Source of the DNA: JAABRU01 sp050180235
Lineage (GTDB): Bacteria > Desulfobacterota > Desulfobacteria > Desulfobacterales > Desulfococcaceae
Assembly (NCBI GenBank): GCA_050180235.1
Contig: JBFXEJ010000059.1
Span: 1-36,599 of the forward strand
DNA: 36,599 bases
Reading direction: 5' to 3'
Part shown: positions 22,533 to 30,549 of the stretch, piece after piece
Position numbering within the stretch: the stretch's first letter is position 1
How the letters are laid out: each line of letters opens with the position of its first letter
Notes under the pieces: model-generated
Told to the model about the DNA's origin: nothing
Seen by the model: only the letters and a program-made list of their open reading frames with translations
The model's database searches: none
Position numbers and translations under genes: made by a program

Positions 22533-25216
22533 GGCTTTTTTCCTTTGAAATGAATGATCAGTCTGTTGTCTCCGGAGTCAGCGTCTCTTTTGATTTCAAA
22601 CCCCAGTTTTTTGCCCAGCGCGAGCATGTTCCTGTTTTCCTGCAGTACAATGCCGTGCACGGTTTCAAAGCCGCGTATTTCCGCAATTGACAGGCATTTT
22701 TCCAGAAGACCGGACCCAATTCCGCTGCCCTGCCAGGCATCCCCCACCAGAACCGCGAATTCACCGGTTTTTCCATCCGGATCGCCGATGATTCTTGCAA
22801 CCCCCAGCATTCTGCCGGGCTGCGAATCTGTATCTTTGTCTTCATCTATGGCAACCAGCGCAATCTCTCTGTCATAATCAATCTGGGTGAACCCGGCCAG
22901 CATTTGGGGATTCAGTTCCTTTAAGGCTCCGAAGAAACGGTGATAAATTGTTGTCGGGGAAAGCACTTTGAACAGATCCGTAAAAAGCGGGGCATCCTCG
23001 GGACGGACAGGCCGGACAAATATTCTGCGGCCACCCGCGCTCACCATATGGGACTCGTCCTCCTCCGGGTACGGGCTGATCACCAGATGCAGCGGGGAAG
23101 ATTTTTCAGACGGAGAAACCAGTATCCGGGCATCCACAGCCACGGGTTTGCCATCTTTGATCAGAACCGGATTCATGTCCAGTTCGGCAATTTCAGGGAA
23201 ATCAATCAGAAGCTGCGAGAGCCGGACAATCATTTCCTCGATCTGTTCCATGTCTGCGGCCGGACGGTTCCGGTATCCCTGCAGCAGAGTGTAAACTTTG
23301 GTTTCCTGCATAATCCGCCGGGCAAGCAGGCGGTTCATGGGGGGAAGTCCCAGTGCGCGGTCTTTTAATACTTCCGTGTAAATTCCGCCCATTCCGAAAA
23401 GAATCACGGGGCCGAAATTCGGATCCCGCTTTGCGCCCAGCAGAATTTCAAAATCCGGGTTTGAAAAATAGGGCTGAATCGTTACCCCCTCAATCCGGGC
23501 ATCAGGTCTGAACTCACGTGCCGATGACAGGATCTGTCCGTAGGCTTCGCATACATCCACGTCGCTGCGCAGATCAAGACGGATGCCGCGAACCTCTGTT
23601 TTATGGGTGATGTCCGGAGAGTGTATTTTCATGACCAGAGGGTATCCCATTTCTCTGCCGATGGCTGAAGCCTGGGCCGCGATCTTGGCAACTTCCGTTC
23701 TGATCACGGGCAGTCCGTAAGCTGTCAGCAGTTCCTTTGAATCCGATTCCGGCATAAATTCATGCGCGGTCGCGCCGGAAAGCAGTTTTCCGGCTTTATC
23801 CTGATCAAACACCAGATGCCGTGTCATTTTCGGGGGGATTTCCAAAAGTGTTTCAAGATTTCTTGCATATTCAACCATATACAGAAAAGCTCTCACTGCC
23901 CGTTCCGGCGTATCATAGGTCGGAATTCCCGATTCATTCAGGAGTTCCACCGCACGGCTGATGCTTTTGCCGCCCATCCAGCATGTGAACACCGGATACC
24001 GGCGATCTTTCATTACAGCAACCAGTGTTTCGGCCACCGCAAGGGGAGGCGTAAGTGCCTGGGGTGCAAGAATTACCAGCACTCCGTCCAGATTCTCCGA
24101 ATTGAAGCAGACTTCCAGAGAGCGGCGAAACCGCTCCGGCGATGCATCACCGAGAATATCAATGGGATTGTTCCGGCTCCAGAAAGACGGCAAAAAGGTA
24201 TCAAATGCCTTTATGGTTTCCGGATCAAGGGGAGCAGGTTCCTGCCCATATCTGCCGAGCGTGTCCGTAGCCATTACGCCGGGCCCTCCGCCATTGGTAA
24301 GAATAGCGAGCCGGGAGCCGCGCGGCCGCGGCTGCTTGGACATCAGTTCCGCACAGTCAAAGAGTTCCTGTATGGTATCCACACGCACGATGCCCGCGCG
24401 TTTGAACGCTGCATCATATACGGCATCCTCTCCGGCCATGGCGCCCGTGTGGGATGCCGCAGCTTTTGCTCCGGCCGCGCTTCTGCCGGATTTCAGCACA
24501 ATAATGGGTTTGATTCGGGATACCGAGCGCGCAGCACTCATAAATTTGCGGAAATTTGTCAGGCTTTCAATATACAGCAGAATGCTTTTTGCCGAGGGAT
24601 CATTTCCGAGATAATCAATCATGTCTCCGAAATCAACATCCAGCATGGACCCGGTGCTGACAAAATGGCTGAATCCGATATGTTCCTTAAAAGCCAGATC
24701 AAGAATCGCGGTACAAATCGCGCCGCTCTGGGATACAAAGGCCAGATTTCCGGCAACAGGCATCTCAGACGCAAAACTCGCGTTGAGGTTCACGCCGGGC
24801 CGGATAATGCCGAGACAGTTCGGCCCCACGATACGAAGCCCGCCGGCATAGGCCGTCTGCCGAATTTTTTCTTCTATCTCTCTGCCCTGCTCACCGATCT
24901 CTTTTCCCCCTGATGAAATAATAATGGCTCCGCCCATTTTTTTTTCAGCGCATTCCGTCACAATACCGGCAACAGTATGAATCGGGGTCGCGATAATCGC
25001 AAGGTCAGTGCCAGTCTCCAACTCGGAAACCGATCCGAAGCACTCATGCCCATGCATGTTTTTATATTTGGGATTCACCGGCAGCAACTTTCCGGAAAAT
25101 CCGCCGTCCATCAGATTTTTCATCAGCGCATTGCCGATGGTTCCTGCTTTTTCGCTGGCGCCCACAACTGCAATATGGCGCGGTTTAAATATCCGGTCCA
25201 GATTGTATTGTCCCAT
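22529..25216 (-). CDS. ADP-forming acyl-CoA synthetase fused to a GNAT acetyltransferase domain
   Basis: 895 residues. Domain order: CoA-binding (IAVVGASEKAGTIGN, 1-130), two succinyl-CoA synthetase-like domains (to about 460), ATP-grasp (about 475-700) and C-terminal GNAT (about 735-890; GDAWQGSGIGSGLL is the acetyl-CoA motif). The size and order are those of Escherichia coli PatZ/YfiQ. Unlike what is reported for that lysine acetyltransferase, the phospho-histidine site is kept here: His256 in AAASHTGAMAG. The protein may therefore convert acetyl-CoA, ADP and phosphate to acetate and ATP, and may also acetylate proteins. The ATG follows AAAGGAAG. It overlaps the GapN-type gene by four bases. 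A family 2 repeat lies 43 bp upstream of the start. Confidence 0.92.
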   Translation of the reverse strand: MGQYNLDRIFKPRHIAVVGASEKAGTIGNALMKNLMDGGFSGKLLPVNPKYKNMHGHECFGSVSELETGTDLAIIATPIHTVAGIVTECAEKKMGGAIIISSGGKEIGEQGREIEEKIRQTAYAGGLRIVGPNCLGIIRPGVNLNASFASEMPVAGNLAFVSQSGAICTAILDLAFKEHIGFSHFVSTGSMLDVDFGDMIDYLGNDPSAKSILLYIESLTNFRKFMSAARSVSRIKPIIVLKSGRSAAGAKAAASHTGAMAGEDAVYDAAFKRAGIVRVDTIQELFDCAELMSKQPRPRGSRLAILTNGGGPGVMATDTLGRYGQEPAPLDPETIKAFDTFLPSFWSRNNPIDILGDASPERFRRSLEVCFNSENLDGVLVILAPQALTPPLAVAETLVAVMKDRRYPVFTCWMGGKSISRAVELLNESGIPTYDTPERAVRAFLYMVEYARNLETLLEIPPKMTRHLVFDQDKAGKLLSGATAHEFMPESDSKELLTAYGLPVIRTEVAKIAAQASAIGREMGYPLVMKIHSPDITHKTEVRGIRLDLRSDVDVCEAYGQILSSAREFRPDARIEGVTIQPYFSNPDFEILLGAKRDPNFGPVILFGMGGIYTEVLKDRALGLPPMNRLLARRIMQETKVYTLLQGYRNRPAADMEQIEEMIVRLSQLLIDFPEIAELDMNPVLIKDGKPVAVDARILVSPSEKSSPLHLVISPYPEEDESHMVSAGGRRIFVRPVRPEDAPLFTDLFKVLSPTTIYHRFFGALKELNPQMLAGFTQIDYDREIALVAIDEDKDTDSQPGRMLGVARIIGDPDGKTGEFAVLVGDAWQGSGIGSGLLEKCLSIAEIRGFETVHGIVLQENRNMLALGKKLGFEIKRDADSGDNRLIIHFKGKKP

Positions 25217-25258
25217 GATTTTCTTCCTTTCTTAAAATGTAAATGCCCGGCGGTTATT

Positions 25259-25396
25259 ATACCGGTTCGCCATTGGTTTTATACAATTCTGTATGCTAAT
25301 CCGGAGGAGTGAAAAAATTAGGCGGAGCGGTTTTTTGCACACGCGGAACAGCGGAAAAATTGACGGTATTGCATTAAATCAATGGAGAATTGGTAT
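25259..25396. repeat. Miniature inverted-repeat element, family 2, upstream of the acyl-CoA synthetase
   Basis: A copy of about 138 bp from ATACCGGTTCGCCATTGG to AATGGAGAATTGGTAT, with the core in inverted orientation (TCCGGAGGAGTG, then GGCGGAGCGGTTTTTTGCAC). It takes up the likely promoter region of the synthetase/gapN operon. Confidence 0.85.
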
Positions 25397-25460
25397 TCCT
25401 GTCTGCCGGGCATTTTCTGCTTTGCGGTATTTATACCATTACTCAAAAGATTTGATGGTA

Positions 25461-25531
25461 CAGCCGCGAATTGCACGAATGACACGAATTACGGTTTGTG
25501 CATTCGTGCAGATTCGTGTTATTCGTGGCTG
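25461..25531. repeat. Inverted repeat of CACGAAT units
   Basis: CAGCCGCGAATTGCACGAAT faces ATTCGTGTTATTCGTGGCTG, with further CACGAAT units between them. The rest of 25397-25814 shows no convincing gene; a 61-codon frame on the minus strand lacks any family signal. Confidence 0.6.
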
Positions 25532-25814
25532 TTTGAACTGTAATTTTTATAAACTCTGCTGAGGCAGGTTTTTCGAATGCGGTATTTTACAGCCGAAATG
25601 TTTCAAATAATGGTATATATGAAAATCTGAACAGCAACTTCCGTTCCCACACTTCACGCGGGAATGCAGTCCGGACGCTTTGCATCCTGTGGCAGAAAAG
25701 ATTTTCATGCTTCGTTGTGACCATCCGTTCACTCATAACAAACCGCATTGCCTGCGGCAGCCGCCCGGATCGATTCAGCCTGAGATCCGGGCAGCCTGCA
25801 GCAAGTAATCCCTC

Positions 25815-26411
25815 TTAATGATTATAGCTGGGTGGAAAAAAGATACGAATACCTGGCGAAGGCCGCGGTGCATAGATTACCGGCGGAGGCGGAGGTGCAT
25901 AGTAAACCGGCGGCTGGGCATAAACCCGTTCCCTGTAGCCATAAGGCCGGTAAACACGCCTTCCGTTCACATACTCGTAATAGCCCTGATGTTTTTTCAT
26001 ACGTTTTTTGTAGTCATAAGGCCGGTAAACACGCTTGCCATTCACATTCTCGTAATAACCACTGTTATGTCTTTCCACAGGTCTCTTGTAGTCATCAGAC
26101 CGGTAAACACGCTTACCATTCACATTCTCGTAATAACCACTGTTATGTCTTTCCACAGGTCTCTTGTAGTCATAAGGCCGGTAAACACGCCTTCCGTTCA
26201 CATTCTCGTAATAACCCTGATGTTTTTCCATACGTTTTTTGTAGTCATGAGGCCGGTAAACACGCTCGCCATTCACATTCTCGTAATAGCCCCTGTTTTT
26301 TTCAGCGGAGGCAGGCACCGCGTCAATAATACAGATCATTGTGACAAAAACAAGCCACATCATAATCCTGCCAGCGATGTATCTGAAATTCCATATGCCT
26401 GATGTTTTCAT
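25815..26411 (-). CDS. Secreted tyrosine-rich tandem repeat protein
   Basis: 198 residues from the ATG at 26411, which follows GGAGAG at good spacing; a longer reading to 26459 has no support. The signal peptide covers about residues 1-36 (FVTMICIIDAVPASA, cut before EKNRG). The mature protein is five repeats of about 25-26 residues, each starting YYE[NY]VNG[EKR]RVYR and continuing with a Y- and K-rich spacer such as PYDYKKRMEKHQG or PYDYKRPVERHNSG. It ends in a Pro/Tyr-rich tail (VYYAPPPPPVIYAPRPSP). The DNA repeats (75-78 bp, about 25960-26290) are nearly identical between units, so recent unit duplication is likely. Function is unknown; the repeat, with aromatic and basic residues, suggests a cell-surface or glycan-binding protein. 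Confidence 0.8.
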   Translation of the reverse strand: MKTSGIWNFRYIAGRIMMWLVFVTMICIIDAVPASAEKNRGYYENVNGERVYRPHDYKKRMEKHQGYYENVNGRRVYRPYDYKRPVERHNSGYYENVNGKRVYRSDDYKRPVERHNSGYYENVNGKRVYRPYDYKKRMKKHQGYYEYVNGRRVYRPYGYRERVYAQPPVYYAPPPPPVIYAPRPSPGIRIFFPPSYNH

Positions 26412-26469
26412 AACGTCTCTCCATTCTTGGATTGATTCCAATTGACAATTCCGCGTCATCTCCAGGTTC

Positions 26470-26629
26470 GGGACTTACGCAGTGATAAAAGCAGATACTT
26501 AGGTGATTTCTGAAAATAAATATCCCATTTCAGTTCACAGGCACAGTGCAAAAGCTGGAAGCTTTTGATACTTCGGTGGTATATTTTTTTCTGGAAATTA
26601 CCTTAAAATTCAGGTGCGTAAGTCCCATG
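26470..26629. repeat. Inverted GGGACTTACGCA ends around a family 1 element
   Basis: GGGACTTACGCA near 26470 is the exact inverse of TGCGTAAGTCCC near 26617-26628. Between them is a full family 1 element. This looks like an older element (family 9) that was later hit by family 1. Confidence 0.55.
26502..26602. repeat. Miniature inverted-repeat element, family 1 (copy C)
   Basis: A 101 bp copy from GGTGATTTCTG to GGAAATTACC with TTA direct repeats on both sides (26499-26501 and 26603-26605). It lies between the repeat-protein gene and the Spy-like gene. Confidence 0.85.
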
Positions 26630-26646
26630 TGGTGCAGTAATGCCGA

Positions 26647-27111
26647 TTATTTCCTCTTGTGTTTTCCGTGTTTCCCTGTCCGGAAAGTTGTATCGACTGT
26701 ATTCTTCTGATCATCCGACAGACTGCCATAAAAAGCCTCGAAAGACGGAATAAACGTCTTCATCTGAGCCAAATGGGTTTCGGTAATCTGACTGTGGAAT
26801 TTCATACGCTCAACAGCATTCATGGACTTGTTTTTTTCATCCCTGTCTTTGTTAAGCGCGTCCATATCTTTCGCATTTTCCCGCATCACATGCGTAAGAT
26901 TATTCCACGGTTCTTTCTGATCCTCAGTGATATTCAGCGAGTCCTGAAGCTGTTTGATTTGAGATTCGGTATATTCGACAGCAGTGGTTCTGACTGCCGA
27001 TTTTTTTTTGCCTGCGCCTGCAAAAGAAAGATTTGCGCTGGCGAAAAAGACAGCGGATACAAACGCCGCCATCACAACAACGAGTGAAACCTGATAAATC
27101 TTCTGTTTCAT
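26647..27111 (-). CDS. Spy/CpxP-like periplasmic protein
   Basis: 154 residues, preceded by AAGGAG. Residues 1-32 are a signal peptide (VVVMAAFVSAVFFASANLSFAGA). The mature part is helical and has an LTxxQ-like motif: LNITEDQKEPWNNL at about 72-85, then ERMKFHSQITETHLAQM and FYGSLSDDQKNTVDTTF at about 130-146. These features are those of the Spy/CpxP family of periplasmic chaperones and stress sensors. The tail is short and basic (GKHGKHKRK). The two neighbouring genes also encode exported proteins on the same strand, but each is separated by repeat elements, so joint transcription is uncertain. Confidence 0.8.
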   Translation of the reverse strand: MKQKIYQVSLVVVMAAFVSAVFFASANLSFAGAGKKKSAVRTTAVEYTESQIKQLQDSLNITEDQKEPWNNLTHVMRENAKDMDALNKDRDEKNKSMNAVERMKFHSQITETHLAQMKTFIPSFEAFYGSLSDDQKNTVDTTFRTGKHGKHKRK

Positions 27112-27188
27112 GATCTGTCTCCTTTTTAAGTTTGATCTTTTTGATCTTTGGCGATTGCGATCACCAAAGAAGTTTATAAACCGAATTA

Positions 27189-27390
27189 CTCACTGATATT
27201 ACGCACTGTCATAATACCGGTGAACCCCGGTATCCGGAATATGCTGAAATAACTGGATTCCAGCTTAGGTCTGTATCAAAATAAACTGTTGCAAACCCTG
27301 AGGGTTTTGAAAACCCTCAGGGTTTCCGGAAGGAAAAATTGTACAGGTTATTTTTTTACAAACCCTTACGCCGAAATGACGGGTTATGAA
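27189..27390. repeat. Diverged family 6 element interrupted by family 8
   Basis: ACTGATATTACGCACTG, then ATACCGGTGAACCCCGGTAT, matches the left half of family 6. It is broken at 27268 by a family 8 element, after which GCCGAAATGACGGG continues the family 6 interior. The right inverted end is not clear. Confidence 0.55.
27268..27365. repeat. Miniature inverted-repeat element, family 8 (copy 1)
   Basis: Ends GGTCTGTATCAAAATAA and TTATTTTTTTACAAACCC are imperfect inverses, with TTA direct repeats at 27265-27267 and 27366-27368. The core AACCCTGAGGGTTTTGAAAA is followed by CCCTCAGGGTTTCC and makes a strong hairpin. A second copy is at 32457. Confidence 0.75.
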
Positions 27391-27399
27391 CTCACCTTA

Positions 27400-27501
27400 G
27401 GTGATTTATCAAAATAAATATACCAATTCAGGTTCACAGGCACAGGGCAAAAGCTGGAAGCTTTTGATACTTTGGCGGTATATTCTTTTCTGGAAATCAC
27501 C
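27400..27501. repeat. Miniature inverted-repeat element, family 1 (copy D)
   Basis: A 102 bp copy from GGTGATTTATC to GGAAATCACC with TTA on both sides (27397-27399 and 27502-27504). It ends about 20 bp beyond the stop codon of the BON-domain gene. Confidence 0.85.
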
Positions 27502-27522
27502 TTAGGCACTGTCGTATCAGTC

Positions 27523-28344
27523 TCAGTTGGTCCTGAGTCCCCCGACAGTCATGCTGTTGATCACACTCTTTACACCGTGAACATCGCTTACGAGTTTGGT
27601 GGCCAGGTCCCTTTCAGCCGCGTTTTCTGCGTTGCCACCCAGTGTGACCACGCCTTCTTTTGTCACGACAGTGGTTTTGAGCGCACTGGTTGAGCGGTGA
27701 TACAGCAGCGTCATCTTGACCAGCGCGGTAATGGAAGCATCATCAATTGATTCACCCATGTCATCAATTTTTTCGCCCATAGTTTTATGATCCACTGTTT
27801 TATCGTCCGTCATCTTTTTGCCCGCCATCACCGGAGCAGTTGACACGATCATCTCATTTTCAACATTTTTGACGCCTTCCACATCTTTGGCATATTCGGT
27901 CGTCAGATCCTTTTGTGCATTGCTGGAGGCTTTGCCGCGCAGGGTGACTGTCCCGTCTTTTGCAGAAACTCCGGTTTCCGGGGCGTTCACGCTCCGGTGA
28001 AGCCAAAGTGCGGATTTCACTTTTGCAATAAGCCATGCATCCGAGTGTGCAGCAGGGACTTCTTTTATTTCCAGTTTGTTATCTATGCCCATAACTCCGG
28101 GCAGGCCCGCAACAGTCTCCTGTGCCAGTGATTTGCCGGATTCATCAGAAACAGAGCCGGTAAGAGTGACAAGGCCCTCCCTGGACTGAATTATAATGTC
28201 ATCCCCGCAGGTTCTGAACAGATAAGACTGTTTTGCCGATGATTCGATGCGTTCATCCGTATCGGATGCGGACAGACTGAGGCTGAATAAACACAGGGAT
28301 GCAGCGGTTACTGCCAGTGCAAAACAAAAAACCGGTTTTTTCAT
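27523..28344 (-). CDS. Periplasmic protein with three BON domains
   Basis: 273 residues from the ATG at 28344, with AAAGGGGAA upstream; a GTG at 28362 would only add six residues before the signal. The signal peptide is about residues 1-26 (FCFALAVTAASLCLFSLSLSASD). Three BON domains follow: about 29-92 (GLVTLTGSVSDESG), 100-168 (DGTVTLRGKASSNAQ) and 203-270 (EGVVTLGGNAENAAERD). Each has the typical G-x-V-x-L-x-G strand and ends V-x-G-V-K-x-V. A Met/Asp/Lys linker separates the second and third. OsmY-type BON proteins bind phospholipid or help stabilise the envelope under stress. The ORF is single, with its own likely promoter. Confidence 0.88.
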   Translation of the reverse strand: MKKPVFCFALAVTAASLCLFSLSLSASDTDERIESSAKQSYLFRTCGDDIIIQSREGLVTLTGSVSDESGKSLAQETVAGLPGVMGIDNKLEIKEVPAAHSDAWLIAKVKSALWLHRSVNAPETGVSAKDGTVTLRGKASSNAQKDLTTEYAKDVEGVKNVENEMIVSTAPVMAGKKMTDDKTVDHKTMGEKIDDMGESIDDASITALVKMTLLYHRSTSALKTTVVTKEGVVTLGGNAENAAERDLATKLVSDVHGVKSVINSMTVGGLRTN

Positions 28345-28540
28345 GATAATTTCCCCTTTCACGGGTGTAATTTTTATTACAGTTCCCGGAATACGTTTTC
28401 CGGGCGTTCATTTCACTGCTTTCTGTAATTGCAAGTTTCGTGCCATATTTGCGGCATACGGTGTTATATTTTTCATACTGCTGATTTATAAAAGTAATCA
28501 GTCAAAAAAATATGTAAGGGCCGGCATCAGATGCCGCATA

Positions 28541-28583
28541 AAAAAAGGTCATATGTAACCGCCAGTTACATATGACCTTTTTC
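28541..28583. terminator. Strong bidirectional terminator downstream of the ABC exporter operon
   Basis: Perfect 13 bp stem GGTCATATGTAAC / GTTACATATGACC with a five-base loop. A run of A lies on one side and a run of T on the other. It lies about 70 bp beyond the stop codon of the ABC ATPase gene (minus strand) and about 200 bp upstream of the BON-domain gene. Apart from this, 28345-28654 shows nothing else I can name. Confidence 0.85.
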
Positions 28584-28654
28584 CCGGTCTCTTTCCAGGT
28601 CTGTTTTTTTCGGAAAATCCGGCTGTTATAAAACCGAATTCAGAGGCTGCATAC

Positions 28655-29347
28655 TTATTTCAGCCTCCCGTCTTCCATTTCAAAGGTGCGATCAAACACA
28701 TCCAGTGAGCGGTGATCGTGTGTAACAACCAAAACGCCTGCCCCCTGTTCATGCGCCACCTTTTGAAAAAGTTCCATTACCTGACGTCCCCTGAAACTGT
28801 CCAAAGCAGCGGTGGGTTCATCCGCAAGTATGAGACCGGGTTTGTTGGCAAGCGCGCGTGCGACCGCAACCCTTTGCTGCTGTCCGCCGGAAAGCATGTG
28901 CGGCAGATTGTTCTTCCGATCTTCAATCCCCAGATATTTCATCAGGTCCGTTGCCCGGTTCCGGGCTTCTTTGTGATTAACATCATTGATTTCCAAAGCA
29001 ATCTGAACATTCTCGATAGCAGTCAGAAAAGGAATCAGATTTGCTTTCTGAAACACATAGCCGATATGTCTGCGCCGGAATGCCCGGACATCCACCATTG
29101 CTGAGGGGCCGTCCATCACCAAATCCTTCCCGATTCTGATTTGTCCGGATGTCGGTGGATTAATCAGACCGATAGCCGTCAGCAATGTGGATTTTCCCGC
29201 ACCGCTGGGTCCCAGCAGTCCCACCACTTCTCCTTTGGAAATCATGAAGGAAACATTCAGCATGGCTTTGACCTCGGTATTGCCGCTGCCGTATATTTTG
29301 CTGATATTCAATGCTTCAATAGCCGGTTCGGAAGTATTCGTATCCAT
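28655..29347 (-). CDS. ABC exporter ATP-binding protein (DevA/LolD/MacB type)
   Basis: A 230-residue ABC ATPase: Walker A GPSGAGKSTLL, Q-loop YVFQKANLI, signature LSGGQQQRVAVARA, Walker B LILADEPTAALD and switch His in VVTHDHRSLD. It belongs to the LolD/MacB/DevA group. Its ATG overlaps the stop codon of the permease gene by one base (TAATG), so the two are coupled. Together with the permease and fusion protein it forms a DevBCA-like exporter. It is the last gene of the operon and is followed by a strong terminator. The cargo is unknown; relatives export glycolipids, lipoproteins or peptides. Confidence 0.92.
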   Translation of the reverse strand: MDTNTSEPAIEALNISKIYGSGNTEVKAMLNVSFMISKGEVVGLLGPSGAGKSTLLTAIGLINPPTSGQIRIGKDLVMDGPSAMVDVRAFRRRHIGYVFQKANLIPFLTAIENVQIALEINDVNHKEARNRATDLMKYLGIEDRKNNLPHMLSGGQQQRVAVARALANKPGLILADEPTAALDSFRGRQVMELFQKVAHEQGAGVLVVTHDHRSLDVFDRTFEMEDGRLK

Positions 29348-30549
29348 TACAGCACCTCATTGGGCTGAACATTCATGGCTTTCCAGATGCCCAGCAGACT
29401 TGACAGCACCGAGATCGCCAAAACAATGACAGCAAGCCCGATCAGATCATTGCCCGTTACGATAACGCGGCGCGGAAAATGGGGAAATATCCATCTGCCT
29501 AAATAAAATGCAAGCCCGTATCCCAGTCCTCCGAGAATCAGTGCCTGCTGAAGGATAAGGCCCAGAATTACGGAGTTTCTAGCGCCGATCAGTTTCAGCA
29601 TGGCAATATCATGAATTTTATCAAGCGTGAGTGTATAAAGAATGAGCGACATGATAATCGCAGAAATGATCACCAGCAATGCCCGGAACAGACCGATCTG
29701 CCTGCGCGCCTTATCCACACTGCCCTCCAGCAGCAGATTTCTCTGATTATCCGCAGTGTGGACAGATACATCTTTCCACCCGGAAATTGTTTCAGCTACT
29801 TTGTCAATATCCGCGCCCTGTCGGGTCTGAACAACAATCGCACTGACCATCGGGCCTGCCAGTGCGGGAATATCCGGCAATGCGGCTCTGTCCAAAAGTT
29901 CGGGGCGAATATTTCCGATATCCTGCCGAATCGCTCTGGAACGCCTTGCAGCACGTTCCAGACGGACAGCCTCTCCGGAAATGTCAAACTGAATGGCAAT
30001 TGCATCTCTTACGGTAAAAAAGGCAATACCATCGCCACCCTGTCCCACCATGTTGCGTGTCAGACCGACAACGGTATAAGTGTTTTTTTCCAGGGAAATT
30101 TTTTCGCCCAGACTGAATCCGAGTGATTTGTCCGCAATCATTTCAAAATGCGCCGCGGCCAGACAACGCCCGTTCGTCATCGGAATCCATTCTCCCTTAT
30201 CTTCGGGCCATGACAGTCCCTGCACAACAATACGCAAAGGTTTGCCATTGCGTTCCCGCTGTATGGTATGGGAAACAAATGCACGCGCACTTCTGACTCC
30301 GGGAACAGCACGGACGCGATCCTCCATCTTCATGGGAATCCTTGAAATTTCGGCAAAAGGGCCGCGGGTATTGTGCTGAACAATCCAAAGGTCTGCACCG
30401 ATTTTGTCCACAAGAAGGAGCGCGTCCTCAATCAGGCCCCGATAGATTCCGCTCATTCCCATCACAATCATCAGCAGCATTCCAATTCCCACTGCTGTTA
30501 AAAGAAAACGGGGAAGGCTGTGGCGAATATCGCGAATGGCAAGATTCAT
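29347..30549 (-). CDS. ABC exporter permease, FtsX/MacB-like (DevC type)
   Basis: A 400-residue protein with one N-terminal membrane segment (about 13-33, FLLTAVGIGMLLMIVMGMSG), a large periplasmic domain (about 40-270) and three C-terminal membrane helices (about 285-305, 330-350 and 370-392). The beginning, NLAIRDIRHSLPRFLLTAVG, is typical of DevC-like permeases. The last loop, NVQPNEVL, fits the end of the FtsX-like domain. It overlaps the fusion-protein gene by ATGA and the ATPase gene by one base. In DevBCA systems this subunit and the ATPase form the inner membrane part of a tripartite exporter that needs an outer membrane channel; none is encoded nearby. Confidence 0.9.
   Translation of the reverse strand: MNLAIRDIRHSLPRFLLTAVGIGMLLMIVMGMSGIYRGLIEDALLLVDKIGADLWIVQHNTRGPFAEISRIPMKMEDRVRAVPGVRSARAFVSHTIQRERNGKPLRIVVQGLSWPEDKGEWIPMTNGRCLAAAHFEMIADKSLGFSLGEKISLEKNTYTVVGLTRNMVGQGGDGIAFFTVRDAIAIQFDISGEAVRLERAARRSRAIRQDIGNIRPELLDRAALPDIPALAGPMVSAIVVQTRQGADIDKVAETISGWKDVSVHTADNQRNLLLEGSVDKARRQIGLFRALLVIISAIIMSLILYTLTLDKIHDIAMLKLIGARNSVILGLILQQALILGGLGYGLAFYLGRWIFPHFPRRVIVTGNDLIGLAVIVLAISVLSSLLGIWKAMNVQPNEVL

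Noticed and set aside
23762..24913. Long plus-strand open frame (383 codons) opposite the acyl-CoA synthetase gene
   Set aside because: Shadow of a strongly conserved gene; no ribosome binding site or family signal.
25547..25732. 61-codon minus-strand frame
   Set aside because: No ribosome binding site and no recognisable domain; low-quality composition.
25818..26402. Plus-strand frames with internal repeats opposite the tyrosine-rich repeat protein
   Set aside because: They mirror the tandem DNA repeats; the minus-strand frame has a signal peptide and ribosome binding site, these do not.
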